Of a stretch of DNA of 64,000 bases, positions 32,801 through 44,299 are shown in pieces. Location: NCBI GenBank assembly GCA_019671135.1, contig JAHRHY010000018.1:558001-622000 (forward strand), written 5' to 3'. Position 1 is the first letter of the stretch, and each line of letters starts with the position of its first letter. Origin of the DNA: Linnemannia hyalina (Eukaryota; Mortierellomycota; Mortierellomycetes; Mortierellales; Mortierellaceae). Under the pieces are notes generated by a model, which did no database searches, was not told the origin of the DNA, and saw nothing but the letters and a program-made list of their open reading frames with translations. Both the position numbers and the translations under genes were made by a program.

Positions 32801-33047
32801 GTTGATAATGATACTGGATTTGTTACCAACTTGCGGAACTGTCTCTGCTTCATGGCCGAGGCTTCCTTTGGAGCTCTCTCACAGCAAGTGCCTGAAGTAA
32901 GAAAGTGAACAAACTGTCAAATAAAGTACACTGCTTGTTCTCTGCGTCTTTGGCCTTCAGGGTAATCCAGGAATCTGGCGCTTTACGCGAAGAACGCCAC
33001 TAACATTTCTTACGAGTGAGACCGAGCGGCAGGCGAGAGATGGATGA
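29837..33047 (+). CDS. TRS65: TRAPP II complex subunit Trs65
   Basis: Eight exons: 29837-29966, 30095-30499, 30641-30799, 30891-31195, 31300-32227, 32329-32617, 32713-32896, 32961-33047; 828 residues with every phase closing. Recognition rests on the C-terminal Trs65 region: V-G-K-I-F-N-L-E-I-F-I-V-N-R-S, I-R-R-Y-T-L-V-V-P, L-E-N-N-V-R-L-S-P-L and a terminal F-M-A-E-A-S-F. The middle has a 250-residue Ser/Pro/Asn/Gln-rich insert. Trs65 is a fungal subunit of TRAPP II, the Golgi GTPase-exchange complex. Intron 1 (29967-30094) appears to start with GC; this join gives H-V-F-Y-D-E-T-V-L-F-F. The final exon is short (29 codons). Confidence 0.85.
29967..30094 (+). other. Probable GC-AG intron 1 of TRS65
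   Basis: Exon 1 ends TAT G, the intron starts GCACGT, and exon 2 starts AT GAG ACG after AAATAG. GT donors nearby either break the frame or skip the D-E-T-V-L-F-F strand. The donor is weaker than the usual GC class (AG|GCAAGT), so this is less certain than the kinase case. Confidence 0.6.
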
Positions 33048-33559
33048 AGCTGAACCTTAAATACTCATTATGTCCAATGTGGAGACGGAACCAATGGTTC
33101 AAACAGCTGCCCCTGCACAATAACAAGGGTTCTGCATTTTTCCTTCCATCCCTTCATCTTTCTCCTGCCTGCCTTTCCTCCTCCCTTCTTTTTTTTTATG
33201 CGGAGGTGAGTGACATGCTTGTGTTAGGATTTTCTTATGCGTTTTATCCCCCGAGATTGATGATTGAGATCCGTTTTTTCTTTTGTATGGTAGGGGCTGC
33301 TTCTATTTTAGATGCTCCTGACTTAAGGAGGAAGCAAAAGAGAATGCTGTGGCCGAGACTGGAGAAGAGGGGGTGGAGTAACGCCATGGTGGAGACCGTG
33401 TCTGGGTCCTACTTGTGTTTTTTTGCCCGTCACCTCTGTCTCTTGACTCTTCTTTTCGACACTCACATCCACATTCATACATTATCACTGCCGGTCGTAA
33501 GCGGTTCCCCTCCCACTCTTCCTTTCAAGCACCATACACTTAAGCCCTCCAAACCCAAA
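33048..33559. other. TRS65 3' region and promoter of the secreted lectin-like gene
   Basis: The interval is 512 bp, with a T-rich block around 33190-33200. The longer open frame upstream of the next gene's ATG lacks coding character, and the signal peptide fixes the start at 33560. Confidence 0.5.
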
Positions 33560-35990
33560 ATGAAGACCCTTCACATCACAGCGGCACTCCTACTCGCCGT
33601 CGCTGCCACAAGTAACGCTCAGGCAACATCCCCCGAACCAGCATTCGGCCTCCACTTTGGCCTCTCCTACGTCTACGAGATCGTCACCACCGCAGCCCAA
33701 GAGGCCACCAAGATGATGACCAAACACAAGAAGTACAACAAGGCCGAGACCAACTATTTCGCACGAGTCGGTACCAACGGTATCGGCAGCACCGGAACAC
33801 CCGTCAAGAGTGATGGGAGCTCTGGGATGGATGGGCCGTTCCCTTTGATTGAAGTTTTTGATAGTACGGGAACGGTTTTGACGAGCACGGAGGGGGGGAA
33901 GAGGGAGCCGTATCTGGATTCAGGGGAGTTTAACAGGACGAGTTCAAAGGTTGTTTTTGCGGGTGGAAAGCATTATCGGATGAAGGTCACTGCGGGGGAT
34001 GATGGTGCTCTGAACCCCAATGCTGCTTGTAAGTTTTGTCTCACCCTATTTTTCTTCTATTTGGTGTTCATGTTTTCTTGAATCAAAGTAACCTTTAACC
34101 AAACTGTTTTTTCTGTCTGTGCGCGAAACAAACAACCAACGAAAAGGTATCTCGTCGATCGCCGTGAGCCCTGATGAGCTATCCGGCAGCCCAACCTACG
34201 CCATCTCCGCGGAATTGATCGTCTCTGTCGACAACAGTGTCCCCTGGTACTACTCGGGCCAACAGTCCTACGCTCACATCCCATCGAATGATTGCCGCCC
34301 CGTTCGAATCCCTGGTGTTTGCTTCTGGCTGTCCCAGTTTGTCAAGAAGGACTACACCCCCGTGTATTCGATCGAGCTGGATAATATCCCAGAGTATGTT
34401 GCGCTGTTGGCGGCGCCTGAGGCCAAGTTGCCAGCTCCGGGGAGTGTCAAAATTACGCGGTCTGCTCGACAAGCTGCAGGAGCAGCGACGGCACCCACCA
34501 AGCGCGATGTGGACGTGAAGCCGGAAGGGTATAACCATGCCAACTTTGGTCCCTTGTCTGCCAAGGTCCTTTGCGAGTCCTCCTCGTCGCGTGGACCCAA
34601 CTACCTGTCGATAGAGGAGGAACGGTACTGCGATATGACGACCCATACGCTCTTCCCGAATTGCAAGTCGATCTCCGACACGGGGTGCTATCGGATCGTC
34701 AACAACAACGCTGTAAGTGTCGTCCACAAGCCTGCCAAGGTCGGAGACAAGGATCCTGCTGAGACTGTTGAGCCTCTTCTCTTGACCCTTCGGCTCTTCG
34801 AATTTGGCCCTGATGCCATGGTCACAATTGAGAACACGTTGAAGAAAAGGGCCGAGTGTGTCAAGGGCACAGCCAAGGCGGCGTTGAACGTTGGCGAAAC
34901 TCTGGTTACGACCGACTTTGTTGCTAGTGAGGAAGGCGGTCGTTACCGTTTGGTGGTTCTTGGAAGCACCGGCGACGTGATTGCCTATGACACCGCGTCC
35001 GGATCCTCAGAGCCGTCCAGTATCGCGGTCTGGAGACTGGGCGCCAATGGTCCTCGTGATTCCTCCTACATTGCTGAAGTCAATGCGAGCGGTCAGATCT
35101 GCAGTCGAACCCTTGCTGGTGTGGTTCTTAAGTGTGCTGGCCCTGTGTCTCCATTGGGCCCCACCTACCAATTGACAGTCTCCAAGATGGGAGCCGTGTA
35201 CATCAAGAACGGTGGGACGGTTGTTTGGACGACCGACCCTCGAGCCACCCCTACCTCCCATGAAATCGCCGGCACGGTCCTGACAGAGACCAACAGCTTC
35301 AAGTCCCTCGACTCGATAACCGAATCCAAGTTGACATCGACCAACGGCAAGACCACGCTCGAGTTCAAGGACGCCAAACTCTGTCTCTACAACAGTTTCA
35401 AGTTCCAAACATGGTGTCTCCCTCCACCTGCAGGCGACAACCCCGAGGTCAGATTTACACTCACAACTCGTGGGTCCATCTGTATCCTGCGCACGACCGG
35501 CGGACCCCTGAGTTCCAGCTGTTCCAGAAACGTGGGCGTCGAGACATCCTACATCGCAGTGGTCCACAACGATGGATTCCTAAAGATCTACAACAGTGCC
35601 GAGGAACTGGTCTGGCAACGTGGAGGAGTACAGACTCTGTCGGAGACGAACACCCTCCGCGCAGGAGAGTTCAAACCCATGCTGAAAGAAATCAAGTCCG
35701 CCAATGGACAGTTTTCGCTCGTAGCAACCGAGACCGGTGGTCTCGTTCTTCGCAAGACCAGTGACGCGACGACGGTGTGGCAGTTAGGCGGTAGGCTAGT
35801 GAAGGGGGAGTATACGATTGAGCTGGGGAAGGACGGGAACTTGTGTGTGGGGACTGCCTCGGTTCATTCGCGGGTTAGTTGTATTACGGAGACGGCCAAG
35901 AAGGAGGATCAGTACGTGTTGGTTGTTGAAGACGATGGACATGTTGCAATCTTGGCGTCTGATGGGTCTGTTGCTTGGCGATCGACGTAG
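33560..35990 (+). CDS. Secreted 770-aa protein with bulb-lectin-like repeats
   Basis: Exons 33560-34028 and 34147-35990 join in phase (T|GT, Cys). A signal peptide starts the protein (M-K-T-L-H-I-T-A-A-L-L-L-A-V-A-A-T). The first half of about 400 residues is Cys-containing and unrecognised. The second half has repeated units that end in a V-W turn: I-A-V-W-R-L-G, T-V-V-W-T-T-D, E-L-V-W-Q-R-G, T-T-V-W-Q-L-G and S-V-A-W-R-S-T. Each is preceded by a G-x-(L/V)-x-I/V-Y type strand (for example G-A-V-Y-I-K-N-G-G). That periodicity resembles beta-prism II (bulb-type, mannose-binding) lectins, but the Q-x-D-x-N-x-V-x-Y sugar site is not intact. Sugar binding is inferred and unproven. No GPI tail is seen. 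Confidence 0.75.
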
Positions 35991-37237
35991 GCGAGAGGTG
36001 GTGAGAGGACAAGTATGAGTGTCATGGTAATGGCGAAGGAATTAAGTTTAATAATAAAAAATAAGAACGCGCTTATATCTTTTCCTTAACTATTGAACTT
36101 GGTCCTTTTTCACAACCAACGACACCGGACGCACGTTATCCTTTGTGTGAGTAGGTATCACGCGCTGAAGTGTGTTTATGATTAGGGGAGAGTATTAGAG
36201 GATATGATTTGAACTGCTGCAACACGAACAAATACACGAAAAAGAAGAACGCACTGGCGGGGACTCGTGGGGTTATTCACGTCTTTTTCTTGTTGCAAAT
36301 TTTCATGCACGTTCGGATGATTTCCTCTTGGCGTGATCTTTGAATGTCCTTTGGTTTTGCACCCCTGCACCTCGTTTTTTATTCCTAGTTTGGCTGCTTG
36401 TACCCTTTGGACCCTCCAGTTTTTTTATTTTCATTACCAGGGCTTTTTTCCCTTCTCTTTGCTTTCCCCTTCAGTGTTCGAGGCTAATCCCGAAAAAAAG
36501 CGCAGTATCCAATGCATACCTTTAGCGCGTCGGATCAATTCTCAGAAGTTATCACTCCTGTTGTAAACGAAGCAATCGCGTCTGTCCTGTAGTTGTTGTC
36601 TCTTTTTGAGGAGGCACGCAGACTCATGCCCGTTCAGATGATATTCTTTTTCCTCGGTGTTTTTTCTCTTCTTTACTGTACTACTACCTCACAAAGACGT
36701 CAGAAAAAAAAAAGAGCGCGCCAAGATGGGTGGGATCGTTTCGATCTCTCGCCCATTACTATCGACATTTCCACTCCTCCTCCTATTGTCATCGGAAACC
36801 AACGTGTTCATTTAATGACTGTGGTGAAAATCAAGGTTTTGTAAGGATTTGGTTTCCTCACCTGTCTTTTACCACACGTTGGAGATGACAACCGGCTTAG
36901 TCAACCACTCTCACCCGAAATATGGTAGACTTGTCTGTGGCGAGCATACACATACAAGGTAGCTGAAATGAGTTGTGGTCCTGTTATGTCGTGGTCGTGT
37001 GTTTCTTCGCTCCGCCGTTTTTTTTGTTACCCATTGAAATTACAGGCGGAGTTGTCGGTGATCCCCTCTGGATTGCTCCTTGAAAGGTGGGACCCCTTTT
37101 GAACACAAAAAGCAGGCGATGAGAGAGTGCTGGTTAAAAAATTTAATGTCTAATATATAAAATGTATGCTGTTATCCTTTGTCCATGCTCAACAAATCAC
37201 TTCCTCGTTTTCCGAAATCCTTCGCTCTGCGATCGAC
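35991..37237. other. 1.25 kb intergenic, no gene recognised
   Basis: The 3' UTR of the lectin-like gene (AATAAA-like sequence near 36049) is followed by T-rich, unstructured sequence. The far end holds the 3' UTR of uL13m. No frame or RNA gene is supported. Confidence 0.55.
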
Positions 37238-38056
37238 TTATGCCTCAACTTTTGATGGGTCAAGAAGGGTCTCCTTTCCAAGGGCATCGTACCGCTTGAT
37301 GATGTTTTGTTCATAGGGGTGGTCTTCGCCCTCAAAAACAAAGAGACGTCCGAGACGAGGTTCACGAAGACGGTTCTTGGGCAACATGCCCGAGACGGCC
37401 TTGCGGATGATTGCGTCGGGGTCCTTCTCCATCATGTTCTCGAACGTCGTCTCCTTGAGTCCTCCAGGGTATCCCGAATGGCGTCTGTAGAGTTTGTCCT
37501 GTGCTTTGGTTCCTGTTGTCTTGACTGCCTTGGCGTTGATCACAACCACATAGTCTCCACAGTCAGCTATTAAGAAAGGGACGAATTTGGAGAAAGAGAT
37601 AAGTTTTGGCGTTCGGTCAGATGTCTTTGAAAGGGGGTACGGTATGGAATTTGGTGGGTTTCTGGTTGGGAATTGATGCCTCTTGCTGAATGTGAGGGAC
37701 AGGGATCAAAGTAACGCCTAGTACACTGTAGGATGGTCCTGTGTCGTGATCCGAGGAGAACAAGTGATAGCCTTCAGGTCCTATACGCTGTGTAATGGTC
37801 CTTGATAGTGCTGCTCAAGTGTTCTGTAGTTTTCACCCAGTTCCTGTACTCCCGCGTCCTGCTGTGAAGGAGATCAAGTAGAGCGAGAAAGAGTGAGGAA
37901 GGAGACATTACATGCGGGGTCGTAGATCGGCTTGTGCTTTCCCATGAGGGTCTCTGCGATTCCGACGGACATGCGTCCGAGGACTCTCTGCTTGGCGTCG
38001 ACGAGGTGCCAGACACGGGCGTATGCGAGGGCAGTCTTTCCAATGGCTTGAGACAT
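37238..38056 (-). CDS. MRPL23: Mitochondrial ribosomal protein uL13m
   Basis: Exons 38056-37912 and 37566-37238 encode 157 residues. Motifs: [15 protein letters not shown] at the N-terminus, [20 protein letters not shown], and [12 protein letters not shown]. The C-terminal M-L-P-K-N-R-L matches the bacterial-type uL13 helix. It is the large-subunit protein of the mitochondrial ribosome (yeast MRPL23), not the cytosolic uL13. The length is typical. The gene is head-to-head with mitochondrial IF-2. Confidence 0.93.
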
Positions 38057-38561
38057 GGCTGTGTGTGTGTTGTTAGTGTTGAATGTGTCGACTGGAAGAG
38101 TAGAGAGGGAAGTAGACCAAATGGGTGTGCCTGAGAATAGGTGCTTCGGGAGTGATCAGGCTGCCTGGGAGACAACACAAGCGGACTGCTTTTGCTGGGT
38201 ACAATGGGTGGTGTGCCACTAAAAAATGTGCTTTCTGGCCCCATCATCCGCACCAAGCCACAAATAAAATGGGAATTGCCTTTCTTGACTGTGCTCCCTA
38301 TTCTTCGCCTGCGATTTCCTCCCCCCTTTCCTTTACTCTCGTTCCCCCTCCCCCACGCCTCACCCGCCCTTCCTCGCACTTCGCGATCTTCCATTCCTTC
38401 TCGAATCTCTCTTCGGAATCTCTCTTCGGAATCCATCCTCGAAACCCGCCTCAAGAATTTTGCTGCCGGACAACAGCAGGGCGACACACATACCAAGCAC
38501 AAAGATACCATACCTCCCGCACCCATACATACCTCAGGAGGATAACATCACGTCAACAAGA
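38057..38561. promoter_or_regulatory. Divergent promoter uL13m (-) / mitochondrial IF-2 (+)
   Basis: This 505-bp shared upstream region serves two mitochondrial translation genes. It contains a near-perfect duplication of CTCTCTTCGGAATC at about 38406-38434 and C/T-rich sequence at 38320-38360. Confidence 0.6.
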
Positions 38562-41500
38562 ATGTGGAAAGCAGCAGGAGGTCTCGGTTGTCGAGGTACC
38601 GTCGGTTGTGGGCAGGCGGCCTCACAATCGCGCCTCGTCCTTTGGGCGTCTCACTCCAGGTCAAGAGGTCTTCAGGGCCATCACCGCACCTTCCAGACCG
38701 GAACCCCAAGAGTCATGATGAACACCGGCGGCAATGATAGAGCAAACGGTCTTGTTGGAGGAAAGATGTTGAGTGAAAAGATCACGATCGATCCTCAGAC
38801 CAAGCTGCGTATGGAGATCCGCAAGGAGGCTATGAGCAACAATGGCAATGGAGCCAAATCGTCCGGTAACAGCGGTAATGGAGGCGACAAGTGGGCCCGC
38901 TCACCCGATCACGCTGCCAGATCTCAGGATAGCCCCTATCGCCGCGCTTATGAGGAGGCCCAAAACCGATCCTTCTCGTCTCGTTCCGGTTCCGGTGGAG
39001 GAAACAACAACGCTGGAAACAGGAGGCAGCAGCAGCAAGGTCAGGATGGACGGAGAGCAGGACGGTACTACGATGCCAACAACAACTCCAAGGGATCAGC
39101 AGCACAGGGATCAGCAGCACAGGGACATCAGCAGCAGCAGAAACAGTCACGTCCTACCCCTCCTTCATCGTTTGCTACATCCTCAGGATTTGGATTCTCA
39201 GCACCTGCTCCTGCTGCCCGCCCTAAGGCACCAGCACCACCGTCCTCATTCGCGACATCGTCGGGCTTTGGATTTGGAGCACCCAAGCCAAGCGCAGCAC
39301 CGACCACTCGTCCTGCAGCACAACAGCCTGTTCCTAAAGGTACCCCTCAACCAACAGCACAGCCCATCGCCAAGGTCGTGATCAAGAAGGAGGCCCCCTC
39401 AGCACCTGCAACAACTACCGCAAACCCAACACCCGCTTCAGCACCAGCACTTACGCCGGCATCAGCGCCAGTAGCCTCGACCTCTACACGAGCAGCGCCA
39501 GCAGCACAGACATTCGTCAAGTCGACTCGCACTGCCAAGGAAAACGCCAAGAGACAGGTGGAGCAGCGATCGAGACAGCGCAAGCAGAGACAGAAGCCCG
39601 CCAAGGACGTTTTTATCCCTGGGGCGATCAATGTCTCCAATTTGGCTGGACTCTTGGGAGCACGCATGGGTCACTTTGAGAACACCATGAAGGCCATGGG
39701 CATGGCGATCACCCGTCACGATCACAGTAAGTCAAGAACCTCGAAGACATAGCGGAACTATATACCACATGGATCTCTGTCGAGAAAAGCTCTAATATTT
39801 ACACTGTCATTATCAACTATAGTTCTGACTGCCGAGGAGGCATCGCTTTTGGCCCTGGAGTATAATGTTAACCCTGTTGTCGGAAGCACGGAGAGCCTTT
39901 TCGACTTGACCTCCCAGTACGTATCTTTTCAAGTCTAGCCGTTTCTTTTTATGGGACTCTTTATTCAGGATCTAACCATCTCAATTGGGTTTTCATGGTA
40001 TGATGTAGGCCAGAGCCGGAGGACATGTCGATTTACCCATTGCGCCCACCAGTTGTTACTATCATGGGACATGTTGATCACGGCAAGACGACCCTTTTGG
40101 ACTCGCTGCGCAAGACTTCGGTCGCTGCAGGGGAGGCTGGCGGTATCACCCAGCACATTGGTGCCTTCTCTGTTGTTTTGCCATCAAAGCAACGCATCAC
40201 GTTCTTGGATACTCCTGGACACGCCGCCTTCTCGGCCATGCGCGCCCGTGGAGCTCACACGACCGATATTGTCGTCCTTGTGGTGGCCGCTGAGGATGGT
40301 GTCATGCCCCAGACTGCAGAGGCGATCAAGCATGCTGAGGATGCAGGTGTCCCTGTGATTGTCGCCATCAACAAGTGTGACAAGTATGGCGCAGAGCCCG
40401 AAAAGGCAAAGCAGGCATTGTTGAAGTACGGTATCACTGTTGAAGATTTGGGAGGTGAGACGCAGTGTATCGAGGTCTCGGGATTGACGGGCAAGAACTT
40501 GGACAAGCTGGAGGAAGCCATTTTGACCCTGGCCGAGGTTCTGGATCTGAGAGCCGAGGTCGATATGAAAGGAGAGGGACACATCATCGAGTCACAGATC
40601 GAAAAGGGACGCGGAAACGTTGCCACGGTGTTGGTGAAGCGTGGAACACTCCGCGTCGGAGATACCATTGTTGCTGGAAACGCGTGGTGTAAGGTCAAGG
40701 CTCTAGTCAACGACACTGGCAAGAACGTCAAGGAGGCACCACCGGGTACACCTGTCAAGGTCATGGGATGGAAGGACTTGCCCAAGGCCGGAGATGAGAT
40801 GCTCGGAGCCGAGTCGGAAGACCAGGCCAAGCAGGCGATTTCGACTCGAGCCCTCAAGAAGGAGCGTCAAGAGCAATTGAAGACCTTGGTGGCGATCAAC
40901 GAGAAGCGTCGTATCACCGCCGAGGAGGAGGATGAGGAGAAGATGGCCGTCCGAGAACACAAGCGCAAGGCTTGGCTCTTCCATCAGGGCATGCTGGACG
41001 TCTATCCTGACGCTCCTCAGGTCAAGAGGCTGCTCTCTGTGGCCGCCATGGCCGCCAAGGAGGAAGAGGAGAGCGATATCAAGCACCTGCGGATGGTGGT
41101 GAAGGGCGATGTGAGTGGAACAGTCGAAGCCGTATGCGATGCAGTCTCGGGATTGCCTGCTAACCAGGTCAAGGTCAGCGTGATTCAGTCTGGAGTTGGC
41201 AACATTGCCGAGAGCGATATCCAATTTGCGTCATCCTGCAATGGTAAGATTGAGAACGTTTGTGTCCACTCTGTGGCACTACTACTGATTAATGCGATCT
41301 TGTGGGCAATTGGAGAAGCAAAAACAAAGGCATTCCTTGGGAAATTGAGGTCTAACCGTTTGGTGTTTTATATTACGCATCCTTTTTTTTTGTACCCCTG
41401 CATCAACCATCCATCAATTGCATTCTCTTCGCCACCATTTCGACTCAAAAATAGCCATGGTGCTGGGCTTCAATGTGAAGGCTGACAAGAAGCTGATGCA

Positions 41501-41915
41501 GACGGCTCGACAGATGGGAGTGACTCTCAAGTCGTATAACGTCATCTACAAGCTTCTGGACGATGTCAAGATCGAGATGGCACAATTGCTGCCCAAGGAC
41601 ATTGAGATTCAGGTGGCGGGAGAGGCCAAGGTTGCTCAGATTTTCCCGATCAAGATGAAGGGCGGAGCGGTGCAGAATGTGGCTGGTTGTCGTATTACCA
41701 ATGGAGGAGTGAGCCGGAAGGAAGATGTCCGGATTGTTCGCAATGGCGAAGTTGTCTGGGAGGGACGACTCTCGACGCTGAAGAGGATCAAAGAAGATAT
41801 CCAGGAGGCCAAAAAGGGAACGGAGTGTGGTATGGAGTTTGAAGGGTTCCAGGACTTTAAGGAAGGCGATATGATCCAGAGCATCAAGAAGATCGAAGTC
41901 CTCCGCAAGTTGTAA
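38562..41915 (+). CDS. IFM1: Mitochondrial translation initiation factor IF-2
   Basis: Exons 38562-39726, 39823-39916, 40009-41243 and 41455-41915 encode 984 residues. The N-terminus is Arg/Ser-rich with few acids and fits a mitochondrial presequence. The G domain has G-H-V-D-H-G-K-T-T (about 440-448), D-T-P-G-H-A-A-F-S-A-M-R and N-K-C-D-K. It ends in the IF-2 C-terminal domains (V-V-K-G-D-V-S-G-T-V-E-A, G-V-G-N-I-A-E-S-D-I). It delivers initiator tRNA to the mitochondrial small subunit. The 300 residues before the G domain are Asn/Gly/Gln, then Ala/Pro rich, with a duplicated P-S-S-F-A-T-S-S-G-F-G-F unit; this makes it longer than yeast Ifm1. Confidence 0.96.
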
Positions 41916-44299
41916 TTTGCAGTTTCAGGGGCAGGGCACGAGGAGGAGGAGGAGGAGGAGGAGTCATCCTGACCACACACATTGTATAGTAGCACGTTTC
42001 TTTTATTATTCTTAACAGCATAGATCTATTTCTTCATAAACACCAAACAGTAGACCAGAAGACTAAGCCTTTCTGTCACATTCGTATCTCACTGTATCCG
42101 TTATCCCCCTTTCACGTTTCTATCGTTTTGTCTTGTTCCATTGCTATACAATTGCATTTACAATTTTACTTGGACTCCGCGGCGCGAGTATGAGAGATTG
42201 GGGCTGATAGAGTAGGAGAGTGAGATCGTTTTACATTCCTTCCTTCCTTTTTTTTTTTTTCGTCCCAACTTTGTTATGAGACAGTGCAGATGAGTGTGCA
42301 TGCACATGCATCTTTTGTTTTAGAACGGGAAGAAATCAACCAGCTGCTCGCGATTTTGTTGTTTGTAGGGGATCCCTGTTTTCTTAGGCCTATGAAGCTA
42401 TGACTCCAAGACACAAATTAATATATCACAAGGTAAGGAGGGGACCCAGATCATTGCGTTTGTGTTTTGTGATTGTAAAGGATAAAGAAAGAGTGAGGTG
42501 TGTGTGTGATGAAGAATGAATCATTAACCGCGAACGCAAAATAAGGGAGGTCGGTGCGTGGTGTTGTGTACAGTACGTTTGTAAGCAAAAATGGGTATGT
42601 CTGTAAGGTGCAGTACGCGTGGTTGCAACGCTGTATACTCTTCTCAGGGCACGATTTTTTGTGGTGTTCAAAAAGCGCTGCTCGCTTTTTTTTTTTTGGT
42701 AGCACAGTTACACCGAAGGGGAATGACAACACCAACACCGACATGAACACCAGCACATGGATAGAGAGCGAGTGAGAGTACGAGGAAGAGTGAAGGAACA
42801 AGAGGGAATAAAGGAGAGCAAAACCAAACGAAGGGCTAAAGACAATCTCAAAAAAACAGACGTGGTTTTTTTTTTCTTTTTTCGTTTGGGTGTGAGACCA
42901 AGAGGGGAGAGGGAGAGATACATAATAGATGCAAGAGTCGGGGCATGGTAGAGCTATGCGCCAAGACCAGACAGAGCGTGCAGACAGGTCATGCATGTAG
43001 GGCTTGTCTGTCTCTCTTGTCGATTGATACTACAGGCGACGTTTTTTGGGGGGGAGTGGGGGAAGTGGGGGAAGTTCTGCGATGTTCTCTTCTGTTCGGT
43101 TTTCCGGCATGCTTTGACCCTTCCGTGAACAGTAAAGTACGTAGTGACAGCGAGAGTGGCGTGAAGTAATGAAGAAGTAAAGGAATCAAGCACGCGCACG
43201 CAGGGGCTTCTTTTTTAATGCACTTGTCACAGACTCAGAGTGAGTAATAAATAACAACCAAGAAACACCTACTACCCAACGGACAGCACGCATCTCAGGA
43301 ACAAGATGGAACTGTTGAAAAGGCACTTGAGCACGAAGTAATATTGCGCATTAAAACAAATAACAACCAAAACTTAATCAACAAGCCTTTCCCTAATGTC
43401 TTTTTCTTTTTCGTGTGGCGTTCGCGTGTGTGTATCCCCCTGACACCCAAAGGCTCACTCACCCTCGTTGGCTTGCAAGGTGAGGAAGGAAGGCTCATCT
43501 CACGTGATTCATGTCGCACCAGATACATTGCAAAAAAACATGGACAAGGGATTGGGAAACGAGGCAGGGGCAAGTACAAGCAACAACGGCAGTCATACAA
43601 ATAGGCACCACCGAACAAAGGGAACTTTTCCTCCTCAACTAGTCTCTTTGCTCTTTCTGCTCATTGTTTCTCTCCCTACTCTTTCTCTCTCATCATCCCC
43701 TATCCTCCTTATCCTTTCTGCGTCATTCACTCATTCGCTCATTCCCTCCTCTCCCCTTTTCCATTGACACTCATTCACTAGATACTTGATCTTCTCTTCT
43801 CTTCTCTCCGTTATATTTTTTTCTGTCAACCTTCCTCTTTCCCCATTGCTATATACCCCTCTCTCCCACCACCTGGTGCCCATCGACAACAGCAACAACA
43901 ACAACGACAACAACAGTAAAAACAACAACAACAAACAACAGCAGCAACAACGACAACTCTCGTTCCTTTACACCATTCACCAACAAATACCAATTGTTGC
44001 GGAGACCGGAGACTTGTACATACATCGCTTTCATAAGCAATTTCAACTTTCATTTTATCTCCTCCACTTTTCCATAACCAGGACAGACAACCTTCTTCGT
44101 CTTTCACTCTGTACCTGAATTCTCAAACTGACTGAGACACATCAAACCGCGTCCCAGCCTCACATCTTTCCCACACCCAACCATCTATCAGCTCCATCTA
44201 TCAGCGCCATCAGTCAGAGCACAGCCACCCTCAATCCAGGAACCAACCCGTCCCCTCGTCTCATACCCCAAATACCTTTGATTTCACACCAGTCTCACC
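41916..44299. other. 2.4 kb intergenic with pyrimidine-rich start-site region
   Basis: After the IF-2 stop there is a (GGA)n run at 41940-41963. The middle has no coding or RNA-gene signal. The right end (43620-43870) is strongly C/T-rich, followed by a CAA/AAC-rich stretch (43885-43955) that looks like the 5' leader of the next gene. Confidence 0.55.
41940..41963. repeat. (GAG)8 microsatellite
   Basis: Eight GAG units lie 25 bp after the IF-2 stop, in its 3' UTR. Confidence 0.9.

Noticed and set aside
34298..34315. tRNA B-box-like GTTCGAATCC
   Set aside because: It is inside a well-supported coding exon and no A box or cloverleaf surrounds it.
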